This document shows positions 1-9,375 of a stretch of DNA of 64,000 nucleotides, in pieces. The stretch lies in NCBI GenBank assembly GCA_008921705.1, contig VFFE01007510.1, forward strand, positions 519,788 through 583,787, in the 5' to 3' direction. The stretch is from Burhinus oedicnemus (Eukaryota > Chordata > Aves > Charadriiformes > Burhinidae). The translations under genes were made by a program, and so were the position numbers. The notes under the pieces were generated by a model that was given only the letters and a program-made list of their open reading frames with translations, made no database searches and had not been told where the DNA came from. The first letter of the stretch is position 1. Every line of letters begins with the position of its first letter.

Positions 1-2675
1 TATAGATGGCACTGCCACTGAAAGGCACGTTTGAACCCTAAGGTTCAAAGTGTCTGTGCTGAGCAAGAATGGAGTTAAGGATGCTTGCTGGTGACACTAA
101 GCTGTTACATTCCATCCATGCTCCATTTCTATGGATTGCATGGGCAAAAGCAAGGCCCTATGTTAAAATGTCAAACTCCCTCATTTCAGAGAGCTCCAGA
201 ATTTGGCTGAAATCTGACTGAGAGCACGTGTGAACAAGGTGAATGTTAAACAAAGCTGCAGTTAAGAATTGGTTTCGGTCTACTCTTAACTGACTTTATT
301 GACCTACCCCAAGGGATGCCACTATGCAAAACCAGCACGTTCAAGATTTAGCACACACATTAAAGCCCAAACCCACACGTCGGTATTTATCCACTGCCTC
401 TTGCCCTGTAGTGGCAGGCAGAGACACAGATATGGGACTTTGTCTCAATCTGGGTATAAGACACCACATAAAAACCAAGTGCAAACTCACACCCTTGCTG
501 TGTGCACATCAGCTTACAGGGTAGAGATGTTTTAATTGACAGGGGCTAGCATATAGTTAGTTAACTATATTTGACAGGCCAAGGACATGTCTGCCAGAGT
601 AAAGGGTTTGTTGAAATTTCATTGGATCTGGCTGCATTTCCTATTAAACCTGTGTTGGTAATAGTTGATTTGAAGCAGTGTGACCTAAATACCTGTCTTT
701 TGAACCAGGTTCTCGGTCATCTCGTGCTAAGCACTATGGTGCCACAGGCACACTGTAATCGCTACAAACTTAAACTCTCCTGAACGTGTCACAGATGTGG
801 CTGCAGCTCAAATAGACAGATTGCACCTGTGGTATATATATTAATGCTGGGAGAAGTGAGGGAGAAAAGACAGAACATTAGCTCTTGCAATGAACTGCTT
901 ATCATGTAATTAATACCTGTCAGTAATGCTGTAGCCTTGTGAACATTCACGTTATTTTTACTCCTGACATAGCCTGGCTTCTTCCCCATGTGCAGAGGTT
1001 GCTTATGATTTTTTAGTACTTGCTTTTATATGTAAAGGAGTAAGTAAGTTTTGTTACTCAACTACATTAATTATTTTAGGTTATAGAAGATTCTTTTAGA
1101 GTAAAGAAGTAATCCTTTGTTGAATAGCATTTGCATAGCAGTAGAAAGATTTCACAGTGCCTGTTCGAATGAAGCTTACTGATCTAAACTGAAGATTTTG
1201 ACAGATACTCTTATTTGTTAAACTACATGCTTTATGGTCAGATTTATTCTAAACATGACAGATTTATCTTACAAAATTGATAGTAGATAATGGATATAAA
1301 TTAAATCAGTGAAGCACTAGGTATGTTGAACCGTGCATTTGAATCAAAGTGGTACAGATTTGTACAAGTAGAGGAAAACTTTTAAAACCCAGAAGGACAA
1401 AAATGAGGTGAAAGAGAAAGGAAGAGGCAGTTTAAGCTATTTTCCACAAACGTGACTGTAAAAGGAAATATGTTTTAGTAAAGTATGAGGGCATGTTGAA
1501 TTTCTGTAGAATGAAAACATTGGCAAACCTTCTCCATGGAAGTGAAAAACGTGGCTTATGTTCTGGCTGATGATTTTTTCCTGCTGTGCAGGGCGTTTGC
1601 AGGTTCTACGTTGTCTTAATTTTCCTTTCTTAAAAAGCTGCTATCTTGTCCCTATGGTTGTTTTCCTTAGTCTAGAGATAGCCTAAAACATTATTTCTGA
1701 GAAGCACGTGCCTCTTTCTTTTCCTCTGCTGTGGTTTCATGTTGCAAGACGTCAACAGCAATACTCTTTCAAGGCCACCTATCTCCTCTTTAATCATTCC
1801 CTTGGCACGCCATCCACTGTGCTGAGCATGGGATCTGGGAACTGAGCTGGATTAAAAACCAAAACGGGTGAAAAATTACATTGATTTATAGTGCCATCAC
1901 TTCTCTGATCCTTCAAACAGTTACACTGGCATGACTGAAGGGTTTGCACACTAGCAAACAAGGAAGAGCAAGAATACTATAAACTAGTATTGCAACAAAC
2001 TCTTTCTATCACAAAACCATTATTATATTGGGCTTTACTTCCAAGTTCCAAGCTGTTCAGTGCTAGTTTTTAGTATATTGCTGTCAAGTGTTTTGCTGGA
2101 TGTATTGGTAAGAGGGGCAGGAGTTGGAGTTCTGCTCACTCCAAGCCAGCGACAGATTAAAATGAAATGAAAGAGCAAAGACTGGTAGGATGCATAGAGG
2201 AGAATGGATAAGAATCAGCGTGTGAATAATACTTATCCTTTAGTTAAAGAGTTGGGTTTTATCCCATTGAATGATAAGGTTCTGAACTAACAGTAAAAGG
2301 TGGCTTTCAAAATTTGATCTTTATGTAAACTTACTACTGGTGTTAGAGTTCTACTATGGCTTATGATTGTATGTGTACATGTATGTACATGGTCCGTAGA
2401 CAACTTTTTATGTATATAAAAAAAATTAAATTGGACTCTATAAAAAAGAATTTGACAGTCCTTTACTTGAGATAGTGTGTGAGTATGTATGCCTGGCTTT
2501 GTTTTTAAGAGTTTTCTTGCATTTTTGGTATAATTCTGCCTAAGTATTTAAATGGTAAATTCATAATTTTAAGAAACAAATGACAGTGATGTCTAAACAC
2601 ACTGTTTGAAATACTACAGCATCGTACCAGCAGTTTTTCTTACAGCTTTACAATTGTTTTTCTTCTGTATTTAAG
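1..2675 (+). other. MTRF1L: MTRF1L intron (3' part), no exon seen
   Basis: This AT-rich stretch ends in a 3' splice site (pyrimidine-rich run, then TTTAAG) before the first MTRF1L exon in the window. That exon begins in the middle of a glycine codon, so at least one coding exon lies further left. I searched here for the preceding exon, expected to encode a segment ending in the family's SELG-like residues, and found no match. The short open frames in it look like chance. No repeat was recognised. Confidence 0.7.
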
Positions 2676-2839
2676 GTGGCCTAAGATACGCAGTTGCCAG
2701 TATAGCAGGTCTTGAGGTTTACAAGTGCATGAAATTTGAAGGAGGAGTGCATCGTGTTCAGCGGGTGCCAAAGACAGAAAAACAAGGACGCATTCACACC
2801 AGCACAATGACTGTTGCAATATTACCCCAACCCACTGAG
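2676..2839 (+). CDS. MTRF1L: MTRF1L coding exon with PKT codon-recognition motif
   Basis: The exon opens with the last two bases of a split glycine codon and then encodes 54 residues from GLRYAVAS to LPQPTE. It ends in phase 0 at GAG before the donor GTAATA. It carries PKT at 2768-2776, equivalent to the PxT tripeptide of bacterial RF1 that reads the second and third stop-codon bases. HRVQRVP before it and the [12 protein letters not shown] stretch after it are strongly conserved in the family. Confidence 0.95.
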
Positions 2840-5800
2840 GTAATATTTATCTTCTAGTATAACACGCTTTACCATGAGCAATGTTTTTACATGCTGTATT
2901 GCTGATACCCGAGTGTTTTCTGTCACTGTTTTTATTCTCTTTTTATGATTTTTTTTAATCGTAGTTTTAAACTAAGTCATATTTGTTTATTTATTTTTAT
3001 TTTTGTCTAGGGTGTTGAAATTTCTGGATTTCCTCATAATCCTAATCTCAAGAAAGTCACTGGCAGTTTACTTCACTATAACTTGAAAATTCACTGTGAC
3101 TGTGTCTTGCATGTTTTGTGGAAAACTTTACATTTTTTACGAAGTAACAAAAGACTGAATTAGTTTACAGAGCTCATAGAGATTTCTTTTAGCACCTCCT
3201 CTTCTCTGTTTTTGTAGCGTCCTCACTTTCCCCTTCCAAAGTGTAGGGGTGATAATTCATTCTCACCATATGCGCTTGGTTAAAAACAACTGACTAAGAA
3301 TTAAAGCTTTGTTTTGATCTTTGTTTCATGTTGACCTAGCAAATTGTCAAAGATGTTATCCTTCCTATTCTCTCCTGAACTTGTCTTGCTCCTTCCTCCC
3401 AGAGACCATCGCCCCATTCCAGAGCCATCCAAGGCAATATGTTCCATTTTATCTAAAAACCATCTGGTCAAGTTCAAATATTTGTTAGCTTTGCTGGAAG
3501 AGGGTGTAGAGCCTTCAGAAGAGGGGGAAGATTAGTGTCAAGGGATGGTTATGCCTTAAGCTACTATTTGTCTGATTTCCTGGCTTCCATCATACCACAT
3601 TCCAATCTGGCTGCAAGGATGATTTGTTAATATATTTATAAGTGGATGTGAACTACCACTCATAAACTTCAGAAAGTTTGATTTTGCCTGAATGTGCCTT
3701 TTAAAATAAACCAACTATGAATATTTGACATGTGTCTAGAAAGAAACAACATAAATATGTTGGGGGTTTTTTTTCATTTTTTTTCTTTTTTTTTTTTTGT
3801 CTCCCATGACAGATGAGGCTGCAAATTAATCCGAAAGATCTACGGATAGAAACAAAGCGAGCTAGTGGAGCTGGAGGCCAGCATGTCAATACCACAGACA
3901 GTGCTGTACGGATAGTTCACATTCCAACAGGTGCTTCATTTTTTTCCTTAGTACATCTACATTGCAAAACTGCTGTCAGAATTTCTTTTGAAACAATGGT
4001 TTTATTTTCAAACTTGGATGACAGTAGAGCAGAGTTTTTATGTAGTTTCCATGTGTGTTTATAGTACTGTAAATGCACCATCTTATGCCCACTCCAATTT
4101 GTAACAGCGAAGACTACTGGCTTCGGTAGGTAAGCTATCCATTTTGCCATTAAGCATGACACCCTAAAAGCATCCAGATCTGTTTCTATTAAAAAGTTAT
4201 ATTTAAGCTTTCAAATAGTGGAAAAGAAACAGAAGAGTAGGTTAAAATCTGATGATTTGCCTTTTCTTGACTAGTCTCCAAAAGCGAGGTTGCTCTACTT
4301 CCATATTAAAATGTTGCTTTTAATTGCAGAGTCTACTCGGGATGCCAGCTTCCCTTTGTCTGCTGGCTCCTTTCCTGTAGATTACAGACATAATTAGGAG
4401 GCCCATCCCCAGGGCTCAGGTTAGGAAATGCAGGAGGGATAAGATACACTTTCAACTGCTACTTGATTTTAGCTATCGTATCTTTTTTTTAATTGCCGTT
4501 CCTAAGCTTTTTACTTCCCTTTGAGCAATCCACAACAGCTGCCTTGACTTTCATTGCTTTTTAACTTTTCCTCGTCTCTACCACAAACATTAGTCAGGCT
4601 TTACGGCCTCAGGTAATCCCGAGTGCTCTTTATCTTCACGTATCCAGATTTTTGCCACCCATTCCTTCATGTTTATTGAAGACATTAATCCATTCTGCAC
4701 TTGTTGCGTCACCTCAGTAAAGCAGAAGGTAAACAGTGGAGAGGATAGAATTCTGTTCAAGATATGGCGACAAAAAGGTACTTCAGATTCAAAAAGTTGT
4801 GGATTGCCTGCATGTTTGGGAAAAAAAACCCACAAATTAAAACTAGCAAATGATCTTAGTTTTTGCTGAAGGCAGTTATCGTGGTTTTTATAGAAATCTT
4901 AACATGTATTGCAAATTTTTTTGTGGTTATGCACTAGAGATGGTTCATAGGGGGTTTTATATTTCACCTTATCTCCTGACTTTTTTGTATTCCACCTTTC
5001 CCTTCTTCATTACTCTCATCTCTCTTCCTTTACAATTGTACTGTTATTTCTTCTATTTCTGTCATCCTAGCTCTGTTTATAAACCTTTACTGAGACCCAA
5101 AAAGTTGTTTGTAAACAAGTCCTTCATAAAGTAGTACTATGTAATCCTATAAAAGCATACTGTGATCTTACGAGAGTTATTTAAAGTAAATCCAAATAAC
5201 AACTTAGCTTGTGCTGTCTTCTTCCTGTATTTCTCCCTACTCCGTTCTTAGGCTGTTCACTTCTCATCATAACTTGAATTGTATGTTTTGGGGGGACAAA
5301 CTGCAACTTTTTTTTTTTTTTTTTAAGAAAATCATGCCCATTTTTGTATATTCCGATCATATTCTATATACACACTATCTTGTGTATTTTACTGCTCCTT
5401 AAATCCTAAATTTCCTGGAACTGTTGCCAAAAATTACAAGTATTAAAGGTATCTTCTGTAAGTCAGATCACATCATGTATCTTTTATTTCATTATCTACC
5501 TGTTGTCCAACATATCAAATTAGATTTCTTGCCTTACAGCTTAAAGCACCTGTACACCTCAGCCTGCACTTCTCTCCTAAAGTGTATCATTAGACATTAA
5601 TGACCCTGGACTTTTACATTCCCAGTCCAAAATATGTATTGAAGAAAGAAACGGCTTATTGTAACATAATAAAAATCTTCTAGAAATTGCAGAACCCTTT
5701 TAGTATGTGTTACTGTTAAGTGTTAAACATCATGATATTTTTGGCAGGGATCGTGTCTGAATGTCAGCAAGAAAGATCTCAAATTAGAAACAAAGAGAAG

Positions 5801-6558
5801 GCTATGCAAATGCTATCTGCTAAACTATACAACGCCAAACTGGAAGAAGAAACCAAGACGAGAAACAGTGTTCGAAAGATTCAAGTAAGTTTCAGTTAGT
5901 AAAGATATCATTTTGTATGAGCATGTGTTCTTGGAGTAATTTCTGTGTTGAACTGCAGATAGTAAATGGAAATGCAGAGGAGCAGGAGCCTAGGAAGGAC
6001 TTACACGAGGCAAAAAACCTACATTCTACTTGAGCAATAAAGGTCGTGTATTATCCAGACTGAAAATTTCAGTAGTATGTAAATTCTAGAGATCTAGTGA
6101 AACAAAATGGATTAGAGCATGAAGAACCATAACAGTATTAGAAAAAGATACAGTAAAATTATTCTTTTACATGTTTGAGAACAACTTTTGCAACTACTGA
6201 ACTGGTCTAAGCGCTATGTAACTATAACAAATTTTGGATAACCATGGGAGGAAGAGAAAACTTTCGCTTTAGATGCTTGATCAATATTTCATCCTTTTTA
6301 TAAAAAGATGATGATAATTAACTGATTCTTCTTGTTTCATAGGTTGGGACTAAAGGAAGATCGGAGAAGATCAGAACATACAACTTTCCACAGGACCGGA
6401 TTACTGACCACAGGATAAGCAGATCAGTGCATCATATTGAGTGTTTCATGCTAGGGGAAGAAATGCTAGATGAAATGATACAGACTCTGAGAGAATATGC
6501 TGATTATGAATCTTTAATGGAAATAATTTCAGAAAGTGAAAAAAAGAATCTATCCTGA
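2676..6558 (+). CDS. MTRF1L: Mitochondrial translation release factor 1-like (mtRF1a), C-terminal half
   Basis: Class I peptide chain release factor that ends translation at UAA and UAG codons on mitochondrial ribosomes by hydrolysing peptidyl-tRNA in the matrix. Four coding exons are visible: 2676-2839, 3813-3930, 5748-5884 and 6343-6558. All introns are GT-AG and the phases join without a break, giving about 210 residues. The protein shows the RF-1 domain in order: the [10 protein letters not shown] stretch, the codon-reading motif PKT (2768-2776), then [16 protein letters not shown] with catalytic GGQ (3873-3881), the SECQQERSQ helix and the RTYNFPQ segment. An uninterrupted PxT motif and the ending [13 protein letters not shown] separate it from the paralogue MTRF1, whose recognition loop is altered. 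Human MTRF1L is about 380 residues, so roughly 170 N-terminal residues, including the targeting peptide, lie outside the window. FBXO5 follows on the same strand, which supports the call by synteny. No damage is seen, so the gene looks functional. Confidence 0.95.
2840..3812 (+). other. MTRF1L: MTRF1L intron with extended T-rich 3' tract
   Basis: A 973-base GT-AG intron. Its 3' end is a T-rich tract at about 3767-3798, interrupted by only one A and two C residues, followed by GTCTCCCATGACAG. The tract is an exaggerated polypyrimidine signal and a likely site of length variation. The 63-residue open frame near 3344 has no recognisable family and is treated as chance. Confidence 0.8.
3813..3930 (+). 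CDS. MTRF1L: MTRF1L coding exon with catalytic GGQ motif
   Basis: The exon begins in phase 0 after ATGACAG and encodes 39 residues plus the first base of a glycine codon, with a donor at 3931 (GTGCTT). It contains [19 protein letters not shown]; the GGQ codons are at 3873-3881. In this family the glutamine enters the peptidyl-transferase centre, is N5-methylated, and promotes ester hydrolysis. The ATG at its start is internal, not an initiation site. Confidence 0.95.
3931..5747 (+). other. MTRF1L: MTRF1L intron, pyrimidine-rich
   Basis: An intron of about 1.8 kb with long C/T-rich stretches on the + strand between about 4490 and 5640, including a run of 16 or more T near 5310. The open frames in it (for example the phenylalanine- and serine-rich one at 4850-5134) reflect T-rich composition and match no family I know. 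The origin of the pyrimidine-rich block is unclear; an old degraded repeat is possible. Confidence 0.6.
5748..5884 (+). CDS. MTRF1L: MTRF1L coding exon, helical segment after GGQ
   Basis: The exon starts after TTTTTGGCAG, completes the split glycine codon and encodes 45 residues from [11 protein letters not shown] to SVRKIQ. It ends at CAA before GTAAGT. The charged segment rich in K and E forms the long helix that follows the GGQ loop in class I release factors. The reading frame is intact. Confidence 0.94.
6343..6558 (+). CDS. MTRF1L: MTRF1L terminal coding exon
   Basis: The exon encodes 71 residues, [17 protein letters not shown] to the end, with TGA at 6556-6558. [14 protein letters not shown] is the family signature in which the loop returns to domain 2. 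The C-terminus carries a short charged extension (SESEKKNLS) compared with human MTRF1L, which ends soon after the shared EIIS segment. This difference is small and does not affect the motif core. Confidence 0.95.
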   Translation, partial: VGTKGRSEKIRTYNFPQDRITDHRISRSVHHIECFMLGEEMLDEMIQTLREYADYESLMEIISESEKKNLS

Positions 6559-7085
6559 ACGTTGCTCTTTGTCAGCCCATTACAACACATGTAGACATTT
6601 CTCTGCAAAGGAGCTTCTTGGAGCACCACCCAGAAAATGCAACTGCTTTTCAGATCATGAAAGACACCACAACTTGTTTCCTCATGACTGAGAAACAGTT
6701 TTCTTACTTGCTGAGTAAAAGACTGTATTATCTTCATATGAGACATTATTGCTGCAGCAGTCCTCTTAAAAAGTAAATTTGACTGGGCCAGAAGTAACTG
6801 CAGTTTTTAACTTTCTCCACTGAGAAGATACCAATACACCGCTCTCGAAAGGTACGCATTAAAAAATGAGCTATTTCTTGTTCCAGTTTTCATTTAAACA
6901 ACAGTTTAAACATCAGTACAGTGTCAAGTAGCTTACTTGAGGGAACAAAAAAATCCTATTTTGTTTGAGTGATCGGAAGAAAGTGATAAAAATTGACCCC
7001 ACTACTAATCTGCATATTTATGTGGCATGGGAGAGGGAGTCCAAATATATCTCCTTCATGATTTCATGGCCTTCTGGCCCTTATT

Positions 7086-7091
7086 AATAAA
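7086..7091 (+). terminator. MTRF1L: Candidate MTRF1L proximal poly(A) signal
   Basis: Canonical AATAAA about 530 bases after the MTRF1L stop codon. It would give a short 3' UTR. Use cannot be decided without transcript data. Confidence 0.45.
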
Positions 7092-7607
7092 CAAAAAATC
7101 ATTTAGGAATATCCCTTGTTCAAAAAAAAAAAAAAAGCTGTGGAAGCCAAGTGCCAAGTTACATGAATTGTTTTTGAAAAGGATGTTTCTGTTCTTGAGT
7201 CAAAAGTGAAAAGAATCGTTACAATATTGTTTGGCTGATATTTCAGTCTCTATTTGGCTTCAGTTCAGTTTCTCCTTTATGTTTTTAATTGACTCCAGCT
7301 TATTGATTTTCTAAAGGTTACATGGTATGAACAGCATCTTACTGGTTTTGTCTATTTATTTAAGAGTGTCTTAAAACATGTGATCTGTGAAAGCAAAGTA
7401 AAACTTTATCATTTCTAAGTCTACTGATATATGTGCACGTTTTGTATCTGTGGGTAAAGATGACTATCAACATTTATTTTAAACTACGTTTTACAATGCC
7501 AAATACATATAGCAATACAAAACCTGCTGCTTCCATGCCACATTATCCCATCATGCACCTATGCATCTGTGTATACATACACAGAATGTATTTGTAATAT
7601 AAATAAC

Positions 7608-7613
7608 AATAAA
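7608..7613 (+). terminator. MTRF1L: Candidate MTRF1L distal poly(A) signal
   Basis: Canonical AATAAA in an AT-rich context about 1.05 kb after the stop codon and about 1.7 kb before the FBXO5 start site. It is the last strong hexamer before the sequence turns GC-rich. Confidence 0.45.
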
Positions 7614-7640
7614 TAAGAAATTGGAACCTAAGGAAAAATG

Positions 7641-8859
7641 TTACCATGAATATAGGGGTGTTTACTTTCAGACAATTAAAATTAGTGTAAGAAATGGGAA
7701 ATGGAACAGAGTAAGTTTGCTACAGATAGCTTACAGAAATGCATTATTTAAACATCCCTTATAAAAATCAGCTGATTATTTTAAGTTTATTATCTTCTTT
7801 TGTTACATTTGAGAATGCAGTTTGAACCAAAGCACGTCAAAAAAAACCCGCATAGAGTCATTAAATACCTTTATCAGCTTTGTTTTCTAGGAAATACTGC
7901 ATGGTAACTATGATGAAGTTCCAAAGCTTTTAATTAAAGATGCGTGCATGAACTTCAGATGTAGGAGTGCCCGTGTGCGTAAAGTGAGGCACGCGTATTT
8001 CCTGTCGGTGAGACCTAGGTCTAGGTTTACAACTCCTAACTGGCACATAAGAAAGTGAAAAGAAACATTGGTGCATTTTGTGTGTAAAATAATTAGATAT
8101 TGATTGAAGCAGAAACTGGGACTGAAGTCTTTATTCCTACCAGATCAGTACGGTAAATGGAAGACTGCAGAGCACTTGCGGCAGTCGCCTTGACTTCTTC
8201 ACTTAAAGCCAGGCTGTCTTACACCGAGTGATGGATAGAGCTTATGATTCCTTCTCTCCCAACTGCAGCTTCATATTCCTCCAAACAAATAAGGGCCATC
8301 AACCAGGTCTAAGCACTGGCCGACTGCGTGATAAGCGTTTCAGCTATTTGTCACCCTAGACCTTCCCTGATGTTCCAGCTAGCGGCCCGGCTGGCCAGAT
8401 CCTGCCTGGCTCGCAGCCACCCTGTTTTTGCCTGGCTCCCGAGCAGACACTGGATGCGTTGCTGCCTTACCAGAGGCCAGCCTCGGATCCCTGTGCCAAA
8501 ACCCAGCTATCGCGTGGTCCGGCAGGAGGCTGGCAGAGGTGCCCCAAAAGCGGCCTCTGACGGTGTCACACGAGGTGGACTTCACTGCTGCCTCCTTGGC
8601 CTGTCACGGCAAGCGTCACTGCCTAAAGACTTGGAAGTCCCGTTCTTGCTCCGTGCCCATTTCAGCGCAAGGTCTGCGGCCTCCCTGCGCCGTGAGAAGA
8701 TGCTGTTCTCGGCAGCGGCGGGACCCCCGCACTGGTGTCCCGTCCGCTTAGCTGCCGGTAGCGCTCCTGCCCCCTCTGCCAACTCTAACAGCCTTGATTA
8801 TACTTTAAAATAAATACAAGTCATCCACGGGGAGGAACCCCCACGTAAGATCCCAAATC
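7641..8859. other. Intergenic spacer between MTRF1L and FBXO5
   Basis: AT-rich to about 8330, then increasingly GC-rich toward the CpG island. It includes a frame open for 161 codons on the + strand (8328-8813) with no recognisable family. That frame sits in GC-rich DNA where stops are rare, so it is not called as a gene. An AATAAA at 8809-8814 lies just upstream of the island. The region may hold distal promoter elements, but nothing specific can be claimed. Confidence 0.6.
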
Positions 8860-9204
8860 CTTCCCCGGTGCAGGGTCTTTGCACGCTCTGCCGGCGCAAG
8901 GGCGGTGCGGCCATCCCGGGCGCACCCCTTTCAGAGCACACGCAGCCGTAGGCGGGCGCTGACACGCGTGTCACCCGCCGGGCGCAGAGGTGGCTCGTTG
9001 GTGCCGGCGGACGGGGGGAGGAAGGGGCGGGAGACGCCGCCGCCGCCGCCGGCCCCAGCCCTGGCTCCCGCGCTCCGCCCCGGCCCCGCCCCCGGCCCCG
9101 CCCCGCCCCGCGCGGAGCGCGCGCGCGCCACCTCCCCACCACTCGCCTCGCTGCTTGCCGGCCGAGGAGGGAAAATGCGAGCCGGGCCGGCTCCGCCCGC
9201 CGCG

Positions 9205-9345
9205 CCTCGGATTGGCCCCCGCCTTCTGCCCGCCTCCCATTGGCGGCGCCGACCTCGCCGGCGGCGCCCGATTGGGCGGCGCGTTTTTGGATACCAAATT
9301 CAAAGTTTTTAAAAGTACCCGGCGAGGGCGGCCGCGCACTCACTG
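9205..9345 (+). promoter_or_regulatory. FBXO5: FBXO5 core promoter: three CCAAT boxes plus CHR-like site
   Basis: Three inverted CCAAT boxes (ATTGG) lie at 9211-9215, 9239-9243 and 9271-9275, 28 and 32 bases apart and in the same orientation. A TTCAAA (reverse TTTGAA, the CHR consensus) follows at 9299-9304, 28 bases after the last box. A TTTAAA at 9308-9313 could act as a CHR variant or a weak TATA element, placing initiation near 9338-9343. NF-Y sites phased at about one and a half to three helical turns next to a CHR are typical of cell-cycle genes. Binding is inferred, not shown. Confidence 0.65.
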
Positions 9346-9375
9346 CCCGCGGGCCGCGGCGGCGCAGCCCTGCAG
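9338..9375 (+). other. FBXO5: FBXO5 exon 1, non-coding (start approximate)
   Basis: The predicted start site lies about 25-30 bases after the TTTAAA element. The exon ends at a good donor, CTGCAG before GTGAGC (GT at 9376-9377). There is no ATG between the predicted start and the donor, so this exon is 5' untranslated if this start is right. The start coordinate is inferred from sequence only. Confidence 0.55.

Larger units (their letters stand above)
6559..7640 (+). other. MTRF1L: MTRF1L 3' untranslated region (probable extent)
   Basis: AT-rich sequence after the stop codon, with two good AATAAA hexamers. The end near 7630 is inferred from the second hexamer. Short open frames on either strand here are not supported as genes. 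An A-rich run of 14 bases near 7123 could be a mispriming site in cDNA data. Confidence 0.6.

Noticed and set aside
3344..3535. Open frame of 63 codons inside an MTRF1L intron
   Set aside because: It is not bordered by matching splice sites, it lies between two well-defined consecutive exons, and it has no family match.
8328..8813. Open frame of 161 codons on the + strand before the CpG island
   Set aside because: GC-rich DNA makes such frames likely. No domain, no splice partner and no promoter evidence was found.
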